Origin: Oscheius tipulae
Lineage: Eukaryota > Nematoda > Chromadorea > Rhabditida > Rhabditidae
Reading direction: 5' to 3'
DNA: 64,000 nucleotides
Assembly: GCA_037178975.1 (NCBI GenBank)
Contig: JASJZH010000004.1
Span: 10,230,001-10,294,000, forward strand
Every line of letters starts with the position of its first letter. The stretch's first letter is position 1. A program made the translations under genes and the position numbers. Below, in pieces: positions 47,021 through 58,336 of the stretch. The notes under the pieces were generated by a model that searched no databases, was not told the origin of the DNA, and worked only from the letters and a program-made list of their open reading frames with translations.

Positions 47021-48170
47021 CTATCGTCTCGTTCCATCTTCAAAGAAGACTCCACCATCAATGGCACAATATTTGGGACAGATTCCTTTCTCTCCTCCAC
47101 CTCCGTGGTCACCGGATTGTCCGGGAGCTCCAGGTCGACCATCGTTTCCTGGCTCTCCGTCGGGTCCCCTCGGTCCTTTGGGCCCAGCAGCGCCTGAAAA
47201 AGTTAACTGATTGTAGATCTCTTCTCTCTCTCTCTGTCTCTCTTTCTCTGTTCCTCTCACCAGGTGTTCCTGGTCGTCCAGCTCTTCCAGGCTGTCCAGG
47301 CCGTCCTCTAGCTCCAGCAGGTCCAGCAGGTCCCGGTGCACCTCTGGCAACTTGAGCGAAGGGTGCTCCTCGTCCAGGGACTCCAGGCCTTCCAGGCGAG
47401 CCAGGTCTGCCAGCCGGTCCTGGATGTCCCTTAGGTCCGGGCCTTCCTCGTTCCCCATCTCTTCCAGCCCTGCCAGGGTATCCACGTTGACCAGCATCCC
47501 CAGGTTCTCCAGGAGGTCCACGAGGTCCTGGTGCTCCTTCAGGGCATGGCTTACAAGGGGGAGGAGTCACAGGTTCACAGGGCTGACTGGGAGGTCTGCC
47601 AGGATTTCCGGGTCTTCCGGGCACTCCTGGCCTACCAGGTTTACCTGGCTGTCCAGGATAGCCAGCCGGACCGGGTTCTCCAGGCACACAGCACTCGGAA
47701 CACTGTCCCTCATTACCGCCTCCACCTCCCTCCGGCTCCTGGTTGTACCCGGATCCCTCAACCTCGGCAGGTCTATGCACTTCCCCGGATCCTTCGACAT
47801 CATTTCCGCTTTTTGGTGGTCCCTCATTGTAGCCACTGGCTTCCCGAATCCCACGTTCTGTCCTGTTATTCGGGACTATTGAGCGGAGGCTGTAGACTTC
47901 GTTCCAGATGTCTTTGGCAGAGTCCTGAATGGGGTTCTCAGACAGTAACAGGTGGGTTTTACCCGACAGAAAATCATCTCCTTCGTCATAGTCTTGCGGA
48001 CATTGTGGACGTAATTGTAGACCATGGGGAGAGTGATACAGACAGAAAGAACAGCCACTATCGAGAAGGTGACGGCAGAATAGGCTACGAAACGGTAGGC
48101 CTGAAGAGGAGAGAGTATGAGTCGAGGGACCGTGACAGTGACTCACCTTTATCCGATGATTGACCTCCAT
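47021..48170 (-). CDS. Cuticle collagen, 332 aa, second of a convergent pair
   Basis: Exons 48147-48170, 47963-48100, 47261-47924 and 47021-47193 give 332 aa with all phases closed. The organisation repeats that of the neighbour: MEVNHRIK, then [20 protein letters not shown], then DIWNEVYSL, a Cys pair (QCSECC), [17 protein letters not shown] and the same C-terminal 24 residues. Differences are an Arg-richer Gly-X-Y domain (GRPG, GRDG, GERG), an acidic Gly/Asn/Glu spacer and two extra introns, one filled with a GAGACA microsatellite. The pair looks like an old inverted duplication with 172 bp between stop codons. It is a structural cuticle component by family. Confidence 0.94.
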
Positions 48171-48209
48171 TTTCTGTCGTCCGGACTCCTTAATTTTTAA
48201 CTTCCCGCC

Positions 48210-48217
48210 GTTTTATA
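48210..48217 (-). promoter_or_regulatory. TATA box of the minus-strand collagen gene
   Basis: TATAAAAC on the minus strand, 40 bp before the ATG at 48170, the same spacing as in the neighbouring collagen gene. Confidence 0.65.
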
Positions 48218-48675
48218 CTTCACTCCCTTCCAGGAACAAGCCACACAATCCAGTTTTTAACAGCTCTGTTATTTACTTCTCTGCCCCATGTGTAAGCATT
48301 CCTACAGTGTAAAAAGGTCATCCGGGAAGAATGTTATGATGTTTGTTTACTGCTCTTAATTTTCAGATCCCTGGGAAATGACTTTAATGGCTCCGGGGTC
48401 TCTTCTTTTCGGTCTTTTTCTTAAGTGTTTGGTCTTTTAAATCTTTACTGGGACTTCTAGGATTACAGAATTAGGTGCATGTGAGTCTTCTGATCCTTTT
48501 GGTCTGTCTAGGTCATCTGACGCTATCCCAGGAGTCTTCTTACTATTTTTGACGGCTTTCTGTTCAGTTTTCCGATTGAAATTTCTCTCCGATCGAGATT
48601 ACTGCAATAGTCACGGCTTCGGATAGTTCAATCGAGACAAAGGGTAAGACGTTACATAATATCCAGTAGCTCTTC

Positions 48676-49539
48676 TTGCTCGGCTCCCAATTTTTTCACC
48701 ACTACCGTTACTTGACTCCTCGTCCGTATTCAGATCAAAGCTTCCAGTCTGTATTGAATTATAGGCCAGTGTGGAGATCTGAATCTGGAGAAAGATCTTT
48801 GTATGTGGCTCCTACTTGGAAGAAAGTCAAAGTGTTTAGAAAAAGGAGCATTATTGAAGCTATAGTGACAATTATTTCAGACGAAAATTTTGCAGACGCA
48901 ATGGTTCAGTATCAAAAGTTCTAAATTTTGAGGCAACTGGAAAGTAGCACATACAATAACAGCACTTCTGATAGTGACCTTTCGCTGAACATCATTAAGT
49001 TCAAATGCTACCCTGACTATTGTTTAGGCCACTATTGTACCGAACCCTCACCGTACCTCTACTACCAACAGCGTGATGGTTTCTGTGACAAACTCTGTTT
49101 GTTCTGTGGCCACGAAACCAAGACGAAGAGAGTTATCGCCAAAGGCTTGCAGGACAAGAGATATAATGAGTAGCTCACGGAAAGACCATGACTGTAGAAG
49201 AAAGTGGCGGCGTATACTGCCCAATGCAGCTGAAGCTTTTCAAAATTGTGGGTAGCTAGCCAGAAACACGATAACGTTTGCCGAAATCGACATACTACTT
49301 TTCTCTTCTCTCAATGTCAGCCAACTGCTCTGTTTGCCATAAAGCAGTGTCAAGCAAACAATTTGTGTATATTTGAACCTAAAAAAAGTTCAGATAATAA
49401 TAAGGAGATCTATGCTATCGAGCGCCACGTTAGAAGAAATGGTCCTTCTGTTCCATATGTGGCTTTGGCACCGCCAAAAAAGACGGCTTCAGAAATCATC
49501 GGAGAAGCGCACGTTGTGACCTTGTATTCGGAATGGTAG
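48676..49539 (+). pseudogene. Decayed reading frame, three segments in one frame
   Basis: Three open segments (48676-48924, 48928-49173 and 49246-49539) lie in the same frame, separated by only a few stops over 864 bp. They contain a Cys-rich stretch (CYPDYCLGHYC, then CDKLCLFCGHETK). Such phase continuity is unusual by chance and suggests a decaying gene or transposon-derived sequence. No family is recognised and no start or splice sites could be fixed. Confidence 0.3.
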
Positions 49540-50458
49540 AAATACCAGTGGAAACGATTGCCGAAACTGAACTGTATCAGTTCTTTGGCAATGCCTCTTC
49601 CAAAAAGTGAAGAAACTTTGTAAAAACTGTTTTGTAATATAAATGTCGGAAATCCATATTGTCCCTCTGTCTCTCTATCTCTCATTGTCAGCCACAAAGG
49701 AGCAATGCCAAGACTGATTTGCCCTACAGTCACATCCCCACGACTCTCTCTCTCTGTACAAGATCAGTTATCTAGCCCAGTAGCATGACCCTTACAAATT
49801 AAGGTCCTCTCGAAGGGCCATCAGGTCCAATTGTGAGCGACGAAACAATAGTCTTTGACCGCTCCCGCTGCTCCACTCCATTGCGTAACAAACATTGGAC
49901 CCAGTTTTTTCATCTATACCTAATGACCCCTTGAAGATTCAAATTTTCTGCAGAAGCAGATCATAATTACCGGTTATTCAGAGAGGGCACCTGGCCGGCT
50001 GGTGCTAATCCGCATCTCAAAGCCTTGAAAATCATTAGTCTGACGAATGGACGGTCAACCGGAACCGGAAGTGAGGAAATAGCCTCGACTTTCCTGGTGA
50101 TGTCAATTAGTAATAGTTGTTTTCGAGGACAAGAAGAGGTTGTCCGGGGTGATAGAAGACAAAAAGGAAGGGTAGGAGAAAGTGGAACAAGAAAAGGAGA
50201 GAGTACAAGTTGGCACTGCTGTGTTTTGATAGAAAATTGGATAGGGAAAGGGGTTCTATCAGAAAGACAGAGAGCCAGAACCAAATAGTTTCTTATTCAA
50301 ATCTATTCTTCCAATTTGTTCCCTTACTCCTTTCCATTCTGCATGCCTGCGCTCTAATGCTCTGTTGACCACACTCTCCTTACCTACTACCCTCTCTGCT
50401 CTTTGTACATATAACCCAGCGTCATTCCTGTCACCTTATCGCTCACCCAAAGCAGAGA
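49540..50458. other. Intergenic, upstream of cav-1
   Basis: A short CTCTGTCTCT run lies at about 49660-49685. No gene is supported. Confidence 0.5.
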
Positions 50459-50562
50459 GTACATAAAAGGTGGAGAGAGTCACAGCGCACAGTCTTTACC
50501 AAAGGGGCGTGGCCGAGGATTTGGCTTCTTGCCAAGGAAAGACAGAGTCAGCAGGGGGCGTG
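50459..50562 (+). promoter_or_regulatory. Likely cav-1 promoter elements
   Basis: A TATA-like TACATAAAAGG (50459-50469) is followed by two direct GGGGCGTG boxes (50504-50511 and 50555-50562, 51 bp apart) of the kind bound by Sp/KLF factors. Function is inferred only. Confidence 0.4.
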
Positions 50563-50676
50563 TCCCATCTGTCCACTTTCTCTGTTTGGCTCATTTGCAT
50601 AACACTGACCATTCTTTGTATCTCTTCCCTTTCTTTTGTCCTGTATTTTTCCCAAAAAGTGTCCCTGTTACAGAAT

Positions 50677-52866
50677 ATGTCTACCGAAGCCGAGAAGCAC
50701 GAGATGGAAGCTGTCCCTCTGAAGAGCGACACCGACTTTCCTCCTCTCGAGGCCACTGCCGAGACCACGACCACAGAGATCGTAATTGCTCCGGCCAAGA
50801 AGCCCCTCTTCTCTGGTCTCTTCAAGAAGGTTTGTATGTGTTAACTTTCGCCAGTAGAATAGTCTCTCGGGAGCGTAGGCGAGAGTGTTCTGGAGGCTCT
50901 TTATCCATTCCTAAATCTCGGGCTATCTATAGAAGGGAATGGGTCTGTTTAGGGAATGCTTTTTCAGGCGTAAAAGGAGAGTTCCATTAGGGTAGAGGGA
51001 TACTGCAACTGGAAAAAAAAGTAAATTCAACACTAGGGTGCTCCTTTGGAAGTACTTTCAGCTCGTGTTCAGTGCAACAGAGCTTACTGGAGAATAGCCC
51101 TTCAGAACAGTTTCAATGATTTTCTATAAGTTTTGCTTTAAGGAACCAGTATAACAGGATAGCGTTTTTGCCTCTCTCTCTCTTGAGGCGCAAGGACTGT
51201 CTGAGACCTTGAGTTCTAATGGACAGTTTGGTTACCATTGAACCACATTGGTCATGTAAAGTTCTTTCTTAGACAAAGTTTGGTAGTCAACTGACATGTT
51301 TGCCTCTTGAGACAGACTATTCCTATACAACTAGCCTTCTTTCCGCATACTTTATCTTTGAATAGCCTTTGTATTTTCCAGAACAAGAAGGCTGCTGCTG
51401 CCGAGACCACCGAAGGAGCTGCTGCCGTTGAGGGAGACGTGATTGCCGAGGAGAAGAGCTGCAAGAAGAAATGCTGGTGGAACCGCGGACAGAAGACCGA
51501 GAATGAACAGAAAGCCGAGCAGATCAGCATCGGAATCAATCTGGTTGATCGCGATGAGCGCAACATCAACGACCACGTCAAGCTCGACTTCCACGACATC
51601 TTCGGAGAGGCCGAGACCAACCACAGCTTTGACTGCGTCTGGCGCGTCTTCTACAAGACCTTCACCGGCATTCGTTGCTTCTTCTACCGCCTGTTTGCTC
51701 TCATCATTGCCATCCCCGTGGCCATCGTCTTCGGAATCCTGTACGCTCTACTGACCGTCCTGAACACGTTCGTCTGCATCCCGACCGGAAAGCTGCTTCT
51801 CATCCCGGGAGCCTGGCTCGCCAAGGTGGGTTTTTTGTGTAGTTAGACTTAAAGAATAATAGCTAAGGTTTCCTAATCTTCCTATAAGTACTTAGCTGAG
51901 TATCTAATGCATTGTTAGTTAAAGCTTATTGAAAACCGACCTTGCTTCTGTACACGAACTCTATTGAGGACTGTAGCAGTAGTACAAAAGTAGATGCAGA
52001 GAATGGACTGAATGTTGAAATCCCATACAGCTGTCTACCCTTTTTAAAAAGGGTTAGAACCTTAGATTGGATAGCTATCATCTTCCCAAAACTTGCTGTT
52101 TCAAGCTTTTCGATGAAACCTTTGATATCCCACATCGCCCGAGGCAAGAGGTCATAGGGACAAGTCAAGACTGGTCAGATTCCTTTAAATCACAGGGAAA
52201 GCTGTGCTAGTCTCTCTTTTATGTTTGTCCTGGACCACTTCTGGTGACTGTTGTCCCTGTAGCAATCTGATATCATCTGTAGGTCCCACCTCTTACCGTC
52301 TAGGTTCCAAAATAGGCACCCGAACGTTTCACTCCTCGCAATGTTTTCAGGACAAATGAGTGATATTAAAGCCTCGTGATGCTCTGCAAATTTATAAAAG
52401 ATTAGGAGCTACAACTTTGCAAAACATTGTGAAGTCTACAAATCACATTTTCAACCTGTATCGGGGCTGGAACTGGCGTGTGTCTTTAGCACAAATATCA
52501 AGATGTAACCCTTCCGCCAAAATGTCTCTGTAGACTACTTGTTTTCCTAAGTAGCAACACAAATCTGGGGCTTCTTGCCAATTACGGAGTGAGTATCCCC
52601 TCTCTCCTCACAGTTGTTTATGAGCATATTGGCCAGCCACTTCCGTAAAAACAGCCCCCTGTGTCCCGTAAACAAGAACAGCCAAGAGTCAATGAATTCC
52701 TAACGTGCTGAAGTTTTGACCGACATCCTTCATTTTTCAGACATGGCACTGGCTGGTTCATGCCGTCGTCGACCCCATCACCTCAAGCCTCGGGCTCTTC
52801 TTCGCCAACTTCACCATTCGCAAGTACGGAATCAACAGTCAGCCCACGGACCCGTGTGTCGCCTAA
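50677..52866 (+). CDS. cav-1: Caveolin, cav-1 type, 240 aa
   Basis: Exons 50677-50829, 51382-51825 and 52741-52866, all phase 0. The start is fixed by TTACAG, a probable trans-splice acceptor, 3 bp before the ATG. Residues 1-95 are a charged Ala/Glu/Lys-rich cytoplasmic head; KSCKKKCWWNRG and ISIGINLVDRD follow. LDFHDIFGEAE matches the caveolin signature (FEDxxGE form). The scaffolding region FDCVWRVFYKTFTGIRCFFY leads into a ~32-residue hydrophobic hairpin, then ANFTIRKYGINSQPTDPCV. The C-terminal KYGIN...PCV is close to C. elegans CAV-1. Caveolins insert as a hairpin into the plasma membrane and oligomerise; in C. elegans CAV-1 is linked to germline and neuronal signalling. Confidence 0.95.
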
Positions 52867-52952
52867 GCTGCACCTCCTTTTCCATGAACCCTAAGATATT
52901 GTCTTCTTGTAAACGAACTGACTCCAACCTACCGATGATTCCGATGACTCAT

Positions 52953-52958
52953 AATAAA
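52953..52958 (+). terminator. Poly(A) signal of cav-1
   Basis: AATAAA lies 86 bp after the cav-1 stop codon. Confidence 0.7.
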
Positions 52959-52959
52959 G

Positions 52960-53621
52960 ATTTGGCGATCAGAGAGAGCTTTTCGGAAAAATCAGCAAGT
53001 TGACGGAAAGGGAAGAGAAATGAATAATTAAGAGGCTGTAGGGGACACTTGCCACGCTCGCTGACATCAGAAGGCAGGGGTCAAGTGGAAAAATTGCGGT
53101 GGGAGATGGAGAGAGATCAGTGATACAGTATGTCTGTCTCTCTGTCTCTTTCCATCTTGCTCAGCCCAAAGCACTTTTAAGTATCCTCCCTTTCCAGATG
53201 ATCCCTAATCCACCCAACTGTTCCCAGTCCTGTGCTCCTGGACCGGCTTATGTCGCATCTCTCTCCGGAGTACATAAAGGGCGGTCTTTTATAGGCTCTC
53301 ATTTTTGCGGGTCATCGAAGAGACTGGGAGAGATCGCGTGACCGGCAGAGGGAGCCAGACGAGCTAACGGTAATTACAGAGGCGTTGTTAATTACGGTGG
53401 CAGAGAGAGGGGGACAAGACCGCCAGGTCATATTCGAATATGTGCGAGGATAACAGCCGCGCGCGCTAAGATCCACACAGGGAGGTGGCAGGGTCAGAGG
53501 TCGGGGAGACAGAGAGTCAGGGTTAAAGGTAACATGTTCATGTTAAAGACCTTGTCAAAACACAGTTATTACAATACAAATATTTACTTCCTTCAACATT
53601 CCTTGCACCTACAGTAGTACC
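52960..53621. other. Intergenic, probable promoter of the small gene that follows
   Basis: The part near 53330-53520 is GC-richer and purine-rich. An acceptor-like CCTACAG lies about 8 bp before the next start codon. No gene is supported. Confidence 0.4.
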
Positions 53622-53974
53622 ATGGACTACCAAGTTCATTTACATGAGGTGAGCACAAAGAGACGAGCTGGACGAGTAGTGATCAGCTACTCTAGCCGGA
53701 TGCCGATTGACTCATGGTATGCCATTAAAGCAGACGGTGAGTACTTTGCCCAGTTCACATGAGCAACCCCCGATAGAACTCGCATGTATCCTGCATTTCA
53801 GGCTGTTCGTCTGAAAAATTAACAGTTTCGGTACCAAAAGCTGAACGAAAAGCAAAGGGAAACTCACGAGTCAACAGCTTGAGCTCTTGCGGCAGCAGCT
53901 ATGATTTCGACCGTGGCTCATCAAAATCTCTCAAAATCCTCTCAAAAAAACCGTCCATCGTCGTGGGAAAATGA
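53622..53974 (+). CDS. Small two-exon protein, 95 aa, family unknown
   Basis: Exon 1 (53622-53736) encodes MDYQVHLHEVSTKRRAGRVV... and ends with one base of a Gly codon at GTGAGT. Exon 2 (53802-53974) follows TTTCAG, completes the codon and reads CSSEKLTVSVPKAERKAKG, a Ser/Gly-rich part and KILSKKPSIVVGK before TGA. Both exons are shorter than typical ORF cut-offs, so the gene is easy to miss. It is basic, with Ser and Lys clusters, no signal peptide and no membrane span, which would suit a cytoplasmic or nuclear protein. The clean splice phase and a coding-like second exon support it; homology is unknown. Confidence 0.5.
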
Positions 53975-54237
53975 CGGTCTCGACGCGGGCCGCAGAATAG
54001 CCGGAGTTCGAATTCTACGGGCACACAAAGATTGACGTTGAAGAAGAGAGAGAGAGAGAGAGACAGAATAACAGAGAGGCAGAGAGATAGTCATTGGTAT
54101 AAGACTTTTCTTTATTACTTCACAATACTACAATAACAAGATTCTGAACAGGGGTTTGTGTCAAAGGGGTCAAGTATTTTTCTGTCATTAGTACCAGTAA
54201 AGAAACGGAAAACAAAGAAAGGGACAAGTACTCTTCT

Positions 54238-57200
54238 TCAACGCGAGAGACGAGTGACATCATCACTGAACTTCATGTACATGTTGTTTTGCTCCATGGT
54301 CATGCTTCCGTGCGACTGGATGACCTGAAATCCACACTGTTAATCTGTCTCTGGCTGTCAGTCATTCTCAAGTACTGAGGTGGGTAGACACGTTACGATG
54401 AGAGGGAGCGCATTGTATACGGGCGGAACAGATGTCTCCCATCTGTATATACACGGCCTGCGAAACCTGATACCGGCCCAGCGCACATTTGAGGTACCAG
54501 CCGACAAAGCTATATGGTCGAGAGATGCTGTGGTGTTGGGATAGAGAGCAGAATAGGATCAAGTTCTGGTAGGGAAGAGAGCAAAATATGAACTTCAGAA
54601 GCTTGTCCTGCAGTGATTGGGAAGACCGTTTGACAAAACGCTACGAGATTAAAACGTTCGAGCGAACCGCTAGATCAGGCGGTATGGGAGGGAATTTGAC
54701 TTTCTGAGGTGGAATGTTTGCTTGACTAGACGGTACCAAAAGAATACCGCATAAAACCCTCTCTTGTCAAAAAAGCCTTGACACAGACTTCTCTAATTCC
54801 TATCCATGTCAATAAGTCCCACTCCTCCTCATCTATTGTCCTCTCGCAAATTATGCACATTTTGTCTTCTCGCAACAATATCACTCTGCGATCTCTTGGC
54901 GTGACAAATGTCAACTAACGGTCCCAAGTGTCCTCTCTCCCCGGGAGCTCCCGCTGTGAATGGCGTACTGACCTAGGACGTCGGTGTTGCGTTCGGGACA
55001 ATCAAATGAGACGGCTACGACGACAGTATGTGTTGCGTCCACGCTAGGGTCATGTGAATGGACTATTTGTAGCCCGACACGCAATCTGACTTTGCAGAAA
55101 GAAAACGGGACACCTTGAACAGAATTCGGGGGGAGGGGGGCACACAAATTCTTGAACCTATGATGAGCCTCTTAAAGATGACAGAAGCCATCTGGGCTCC
55201 CCGCTTTTAGATTGGGACAATGAGAGGCCGCCAGGCACACAGCAGCAGAGCAATGGCATCTGGCAACCGTACATCATAAATCTGACCCCGAGTGTTTTGT
55301 GATGGGTCTGAGGAAGGGATGGAGGAGCTGTTGTGTTAAGAAGAGTGACAGCGAGAGAGGGAAAGACTTGAGGACAAGGGAGAAAGGAAAGAAACAGCCA
55401 AGGGGTCTAAAAGTTATTGAAATGCTAGAATGAGAGTTGGAGAAAGACCGAATATGCACAGTATTCAATAGGAAAGAGTCATGGAAAACTTTCGTACTTG
55501 GGTTCTTGGATCAAGATCATACTCACTTAGATTTGAACCTGACCATGTCGGGACTTCGCTCAAATGAAATTCACTTTGAGACTGGTGCAGAAAGACACAA
55601 GAGCTCTTACTATCTGACTTGACAAGTATACAGAGACGACAGAAAGATATAAGATGCCCAGTGAAGTAGATTGTTGCCACAGTAGGACCTACAGAAACAC
55701 TGGAACGAGTCAGGCATTATGGATAACCCTGTATCACCATGTGATTGGAAGACAGATGTTTGTGACAGAATTGCAATAGAATCAAGATATTGAAGGGCAG
55801 TGTCCGGTTGGAAAGTTTGGTGACTCGAAACTATGGTAAGTCGTTCTGAGCCTTTTCAAACCGGGATGAGCGATACTGCTCATGAATAAATATGAAACGA
55901 GTCGTCAGAATGAGGTTCTGATCCGACATTTATCTAACCTGACCGGAAAAAGAGGAGGAACCAAAGGTTACTGTCATTATTCCCAGTCCAAACACATTAG
56001 AGAGGGCAAGAAAAGTACGTACCTCTCTCAACTGCTGTACCAGCAACTTCTTTTGATCCAGAGGCAGATGTTTCGTGATCTGATGCCGGAAGTCGAAGAT
56101 ATTCGTCATGATTGGATTAGAAGTTGGATTGTTCTGAAACACATTTAAAAAGAAGTCGTCATGAGGAACTCACCGCCATCTTCTTTTGTTTCAACTTCCT
56201 CATCTGAGCTCTCCTGCCTCTGGCATTCGATGGGCCGTCCTCGTCATCACTTCCCTCAGAGGAACTGCTGCTACTGCTGCTGTCACTGCCCTTCTTCGCC
56301 TTTTTCTTTGTCTTCTCCATCTGTCTCTCTTCCTCGCTGTCAATCTCTCCCTCATCCAGTTCTTTGAGAGGCTTGACATCGGAAACTGTCTTCACCTCTG
56401 GTTCTTCTGCTTCGACCGACTGATTTTCCATAGCCTCAAGTTCTGCCATTTCCCTGCGATGTTGGTTCATGATCTTCATCTTCTTATTGCCCATACGCTT
56501 CTCGTACTGTTCCTTTTTGTACTTTCTGAAAGAGTCGTTCTCTACCTCTCCCTCTCTCCCTGTCTTTTCACTCACTTGTAGTCAGCAAAGTCCATGAACT
56601 CCCTCTGAGGCTTTGGTTTCCTCTGTTTTCCATTGGTTTGCTCCTGTCCCTGTGTCTGTACTTGAGGTCTGGATTCCTCAGCTACTACGATCTCCGGCTG
56701 ATTCGTCCTCGTGGCTTTCGCCCAAGAGTCAAAACTCAGCATCTCTCCATTCAGCATAATATTTCCACCATCATCCTCGTCAATCTCCACGTCTCCGTTC
56801 TCTGTTCTCATTGAGACCCGTGTAGACTGAAGCAGAGCTCCTACTCCCATCATTATCTTGCCGGCACGAGTGTCTTTTCTGCAGATCAGGATCCAAAAGA
56901 GATTCAGAACTGTAACTTACGCCTTTCTTTTCCTCGACTTGTTGACCAAAACTGGTTGGTATTCTGGGGCTTTCATGATCACTTGGGTCTCTCGGATGTA
57001 GGGAACTTCGCTCTCGACTTCTCGCCTCCAGACTCTGAAGATAGTGTTGAGACAGAGAAAAGGAGAAACAAGGAAACAATTTGACTTACCCGATAAGAGT
57101 CATCAGATGCTCCCTCAGCCAGTGACTCTCAGTCTCTTGAAGATGTCTGTTCAGTGTACTGAGCATAGCCGGCTTCAGAATACTGTCTGGAAGTCCATTG

Positions 57201-57496
57201 AACTTCTCTGAAGCCTTGTCACAGATAGAGTAGAGCTCTTCAACCTCTGTCAGCTCGGCCCAGTTCAACTTTTCTTCCTCAACTTGCTGAAGGTCTGAAT
57301 GAGACGAAGGAATTGATAGACTACCTGGTTCAGAGCATTGATTATATCCTCTTCCTCAACCTCAGGAGCCATCGCGACCGGCTTGTTCTCTTTGTCATTC
57401 TGTTTGAAGTCGGTCTTTGGTCTCAAAGCTTCAGCCTTCTTTGACTTGTTTCTGATCTCCTTGACATGACTGTCATATTCTTCTGAGGTGAGCAAT
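54238..57496 (-). CDS. Nuclear-type coiled-coil protein, at least 444 aa, function unknown
   Basis: Seven exons join in phase: 57325-57496, 57090-57286, 56921-57034, 56576-56878, 56174-56525, 56023-56133 and 54238-54324; the first coding exon is not found. Order of features: a charged N-terminal part, a helical domain (LNRHLQETESHWLREHLMTL), a basic cluster VNKSRKRKAKD that could be a nuclear localisation signal, an acidic loop (EIDEDDGGN), a Gln/Pro stretch, a basic coiled coil (KYKKEQYEKRMGNKKMKI), a run of eight or more serines flanked by acidic residues, and a last helical block (FDFRHQITKHLPLDQKKLLV). The acidic-Ser and basic pattern is common in nuclear RNA or chromatin proteins. The last intron is 1.7 kb. 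I do not recognise the family. Confidence 0.75.
54325..56022 (-). other. 1.7-kb last intron of the nuclear-type gene
   Basis: It starts GTACGT and ends TTTCAG on the minus strand. Short open frames at 54726-54914 and 54911-55147 are not convincing. I see no nested gene. Confidence 0.6.
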
Positions 57497-57816
57497 CTAG
57501 AAACAATCGGTATATGTCATTTCTAAGAGAGCCATTTTATTGTTGACTCTTACCGCTTCCTTTATCAAGTCAAATCAAGGTAATCAAATCAAACTACAAC
57601 AGGCGCCTCAAACATATAGAAAAACCCAACCAAAAATTTCCTTTTTACACTAATTTCCATTTCATGTTGGGATAGACGTTACTAGGGTAATCTTGAGTCA
57701 CTAAGTCGATTAAACACACTTAGAGTCCTAGAAATTGGCAACAACGGTAGAAAAATACAGAAATCCGATTTAGTACGCAAAAGTGCTTCAAATTATTTAC
57801 CATCAGCTTTGCAAGC

Positions 57817-58083
57817 ATGTTTTCTTTCCCTCTCTTCCTAGCCCTCGTCTTTATCTCGACCTTCACTACAGTGTCTAGCTTCAGATCCTGCTGGGCTCCT
57901 TCAGCCGGTGTCTGGGAGCCTGGCTGTGAAGATTTTGATTTCCTAATGCCCCGTTTTCCTGACACCAGAGTGTGCTACAAAACCACAGTACATCAAAACG
58001 CAGAAACTTTGATCTGCTGTCAAGTTAAAACGTTTAAAGTGAGATATTCCAAAATAATTGTAGTGGACCGGTTTTATGGTTGA
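57817..58083 (+). pseudogene. Small secreted Cys protein, truncated copy
   Basis: It has a signal peptide (MFSFPLFLALVFISTFTTVS), then SCWAPSAGVWEPGCED and ICCQVK, matching its downstream neighbour (TCYAPPGGIWGPACED, QVCCQG). After the splice position the middle of exon 2 is missing; only the end, AIKCKGIPFG (about 58100-58130), can be recognised, in another frame. It is therefore probably a decaying tandem duplicate, though a short 88-aa product could still be made. Confidence 0.5.
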
Positions 58084-58292
58084 ATACAATAGCAAAGCCG
58101 GCTATCAAATGTAAGGGCATCCCGTTCGGTCTCGTTTTAAAGATTCCTTCAGTGAAAACTTGAAAAATATGCTTTGGACTATTAGGCACTGACTGTACAT
58201 TGTTTTCCTTCTAAACTGCCGAGTTATCAGGCCGCAAATTTTATTGTTGTCTAGATTAGCTTTGTTAATTATCATGGTTCGACACTGCCTTC

Positions 58293-58300
58293 TATATAAG
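58293..58300 (+). promoter_or_regulatory. TATA box of the small secreted-protein gene
   Basis: TATATAAG lies 37 bp before the ATG at 58337. Confidence 0.6.
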
Positions 58301-58336
58301 GCTTACCTCGTTCCCTAGTCTTTACCACAAACACCC

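Noticed and set aside
51180-51250. Leu/Ser-type tRNA-like sequence in the first intron of cav-1
   Set aside because: D-arm-like and hairpin pieces exist, but there is no GGTTCGA T loop and no acceptor stem.
53985-54020. GAGTTCGAATTCTACGGG as a tRNA T arm
   Set aside because: No matching D arm or acceptor stem at the right distance.
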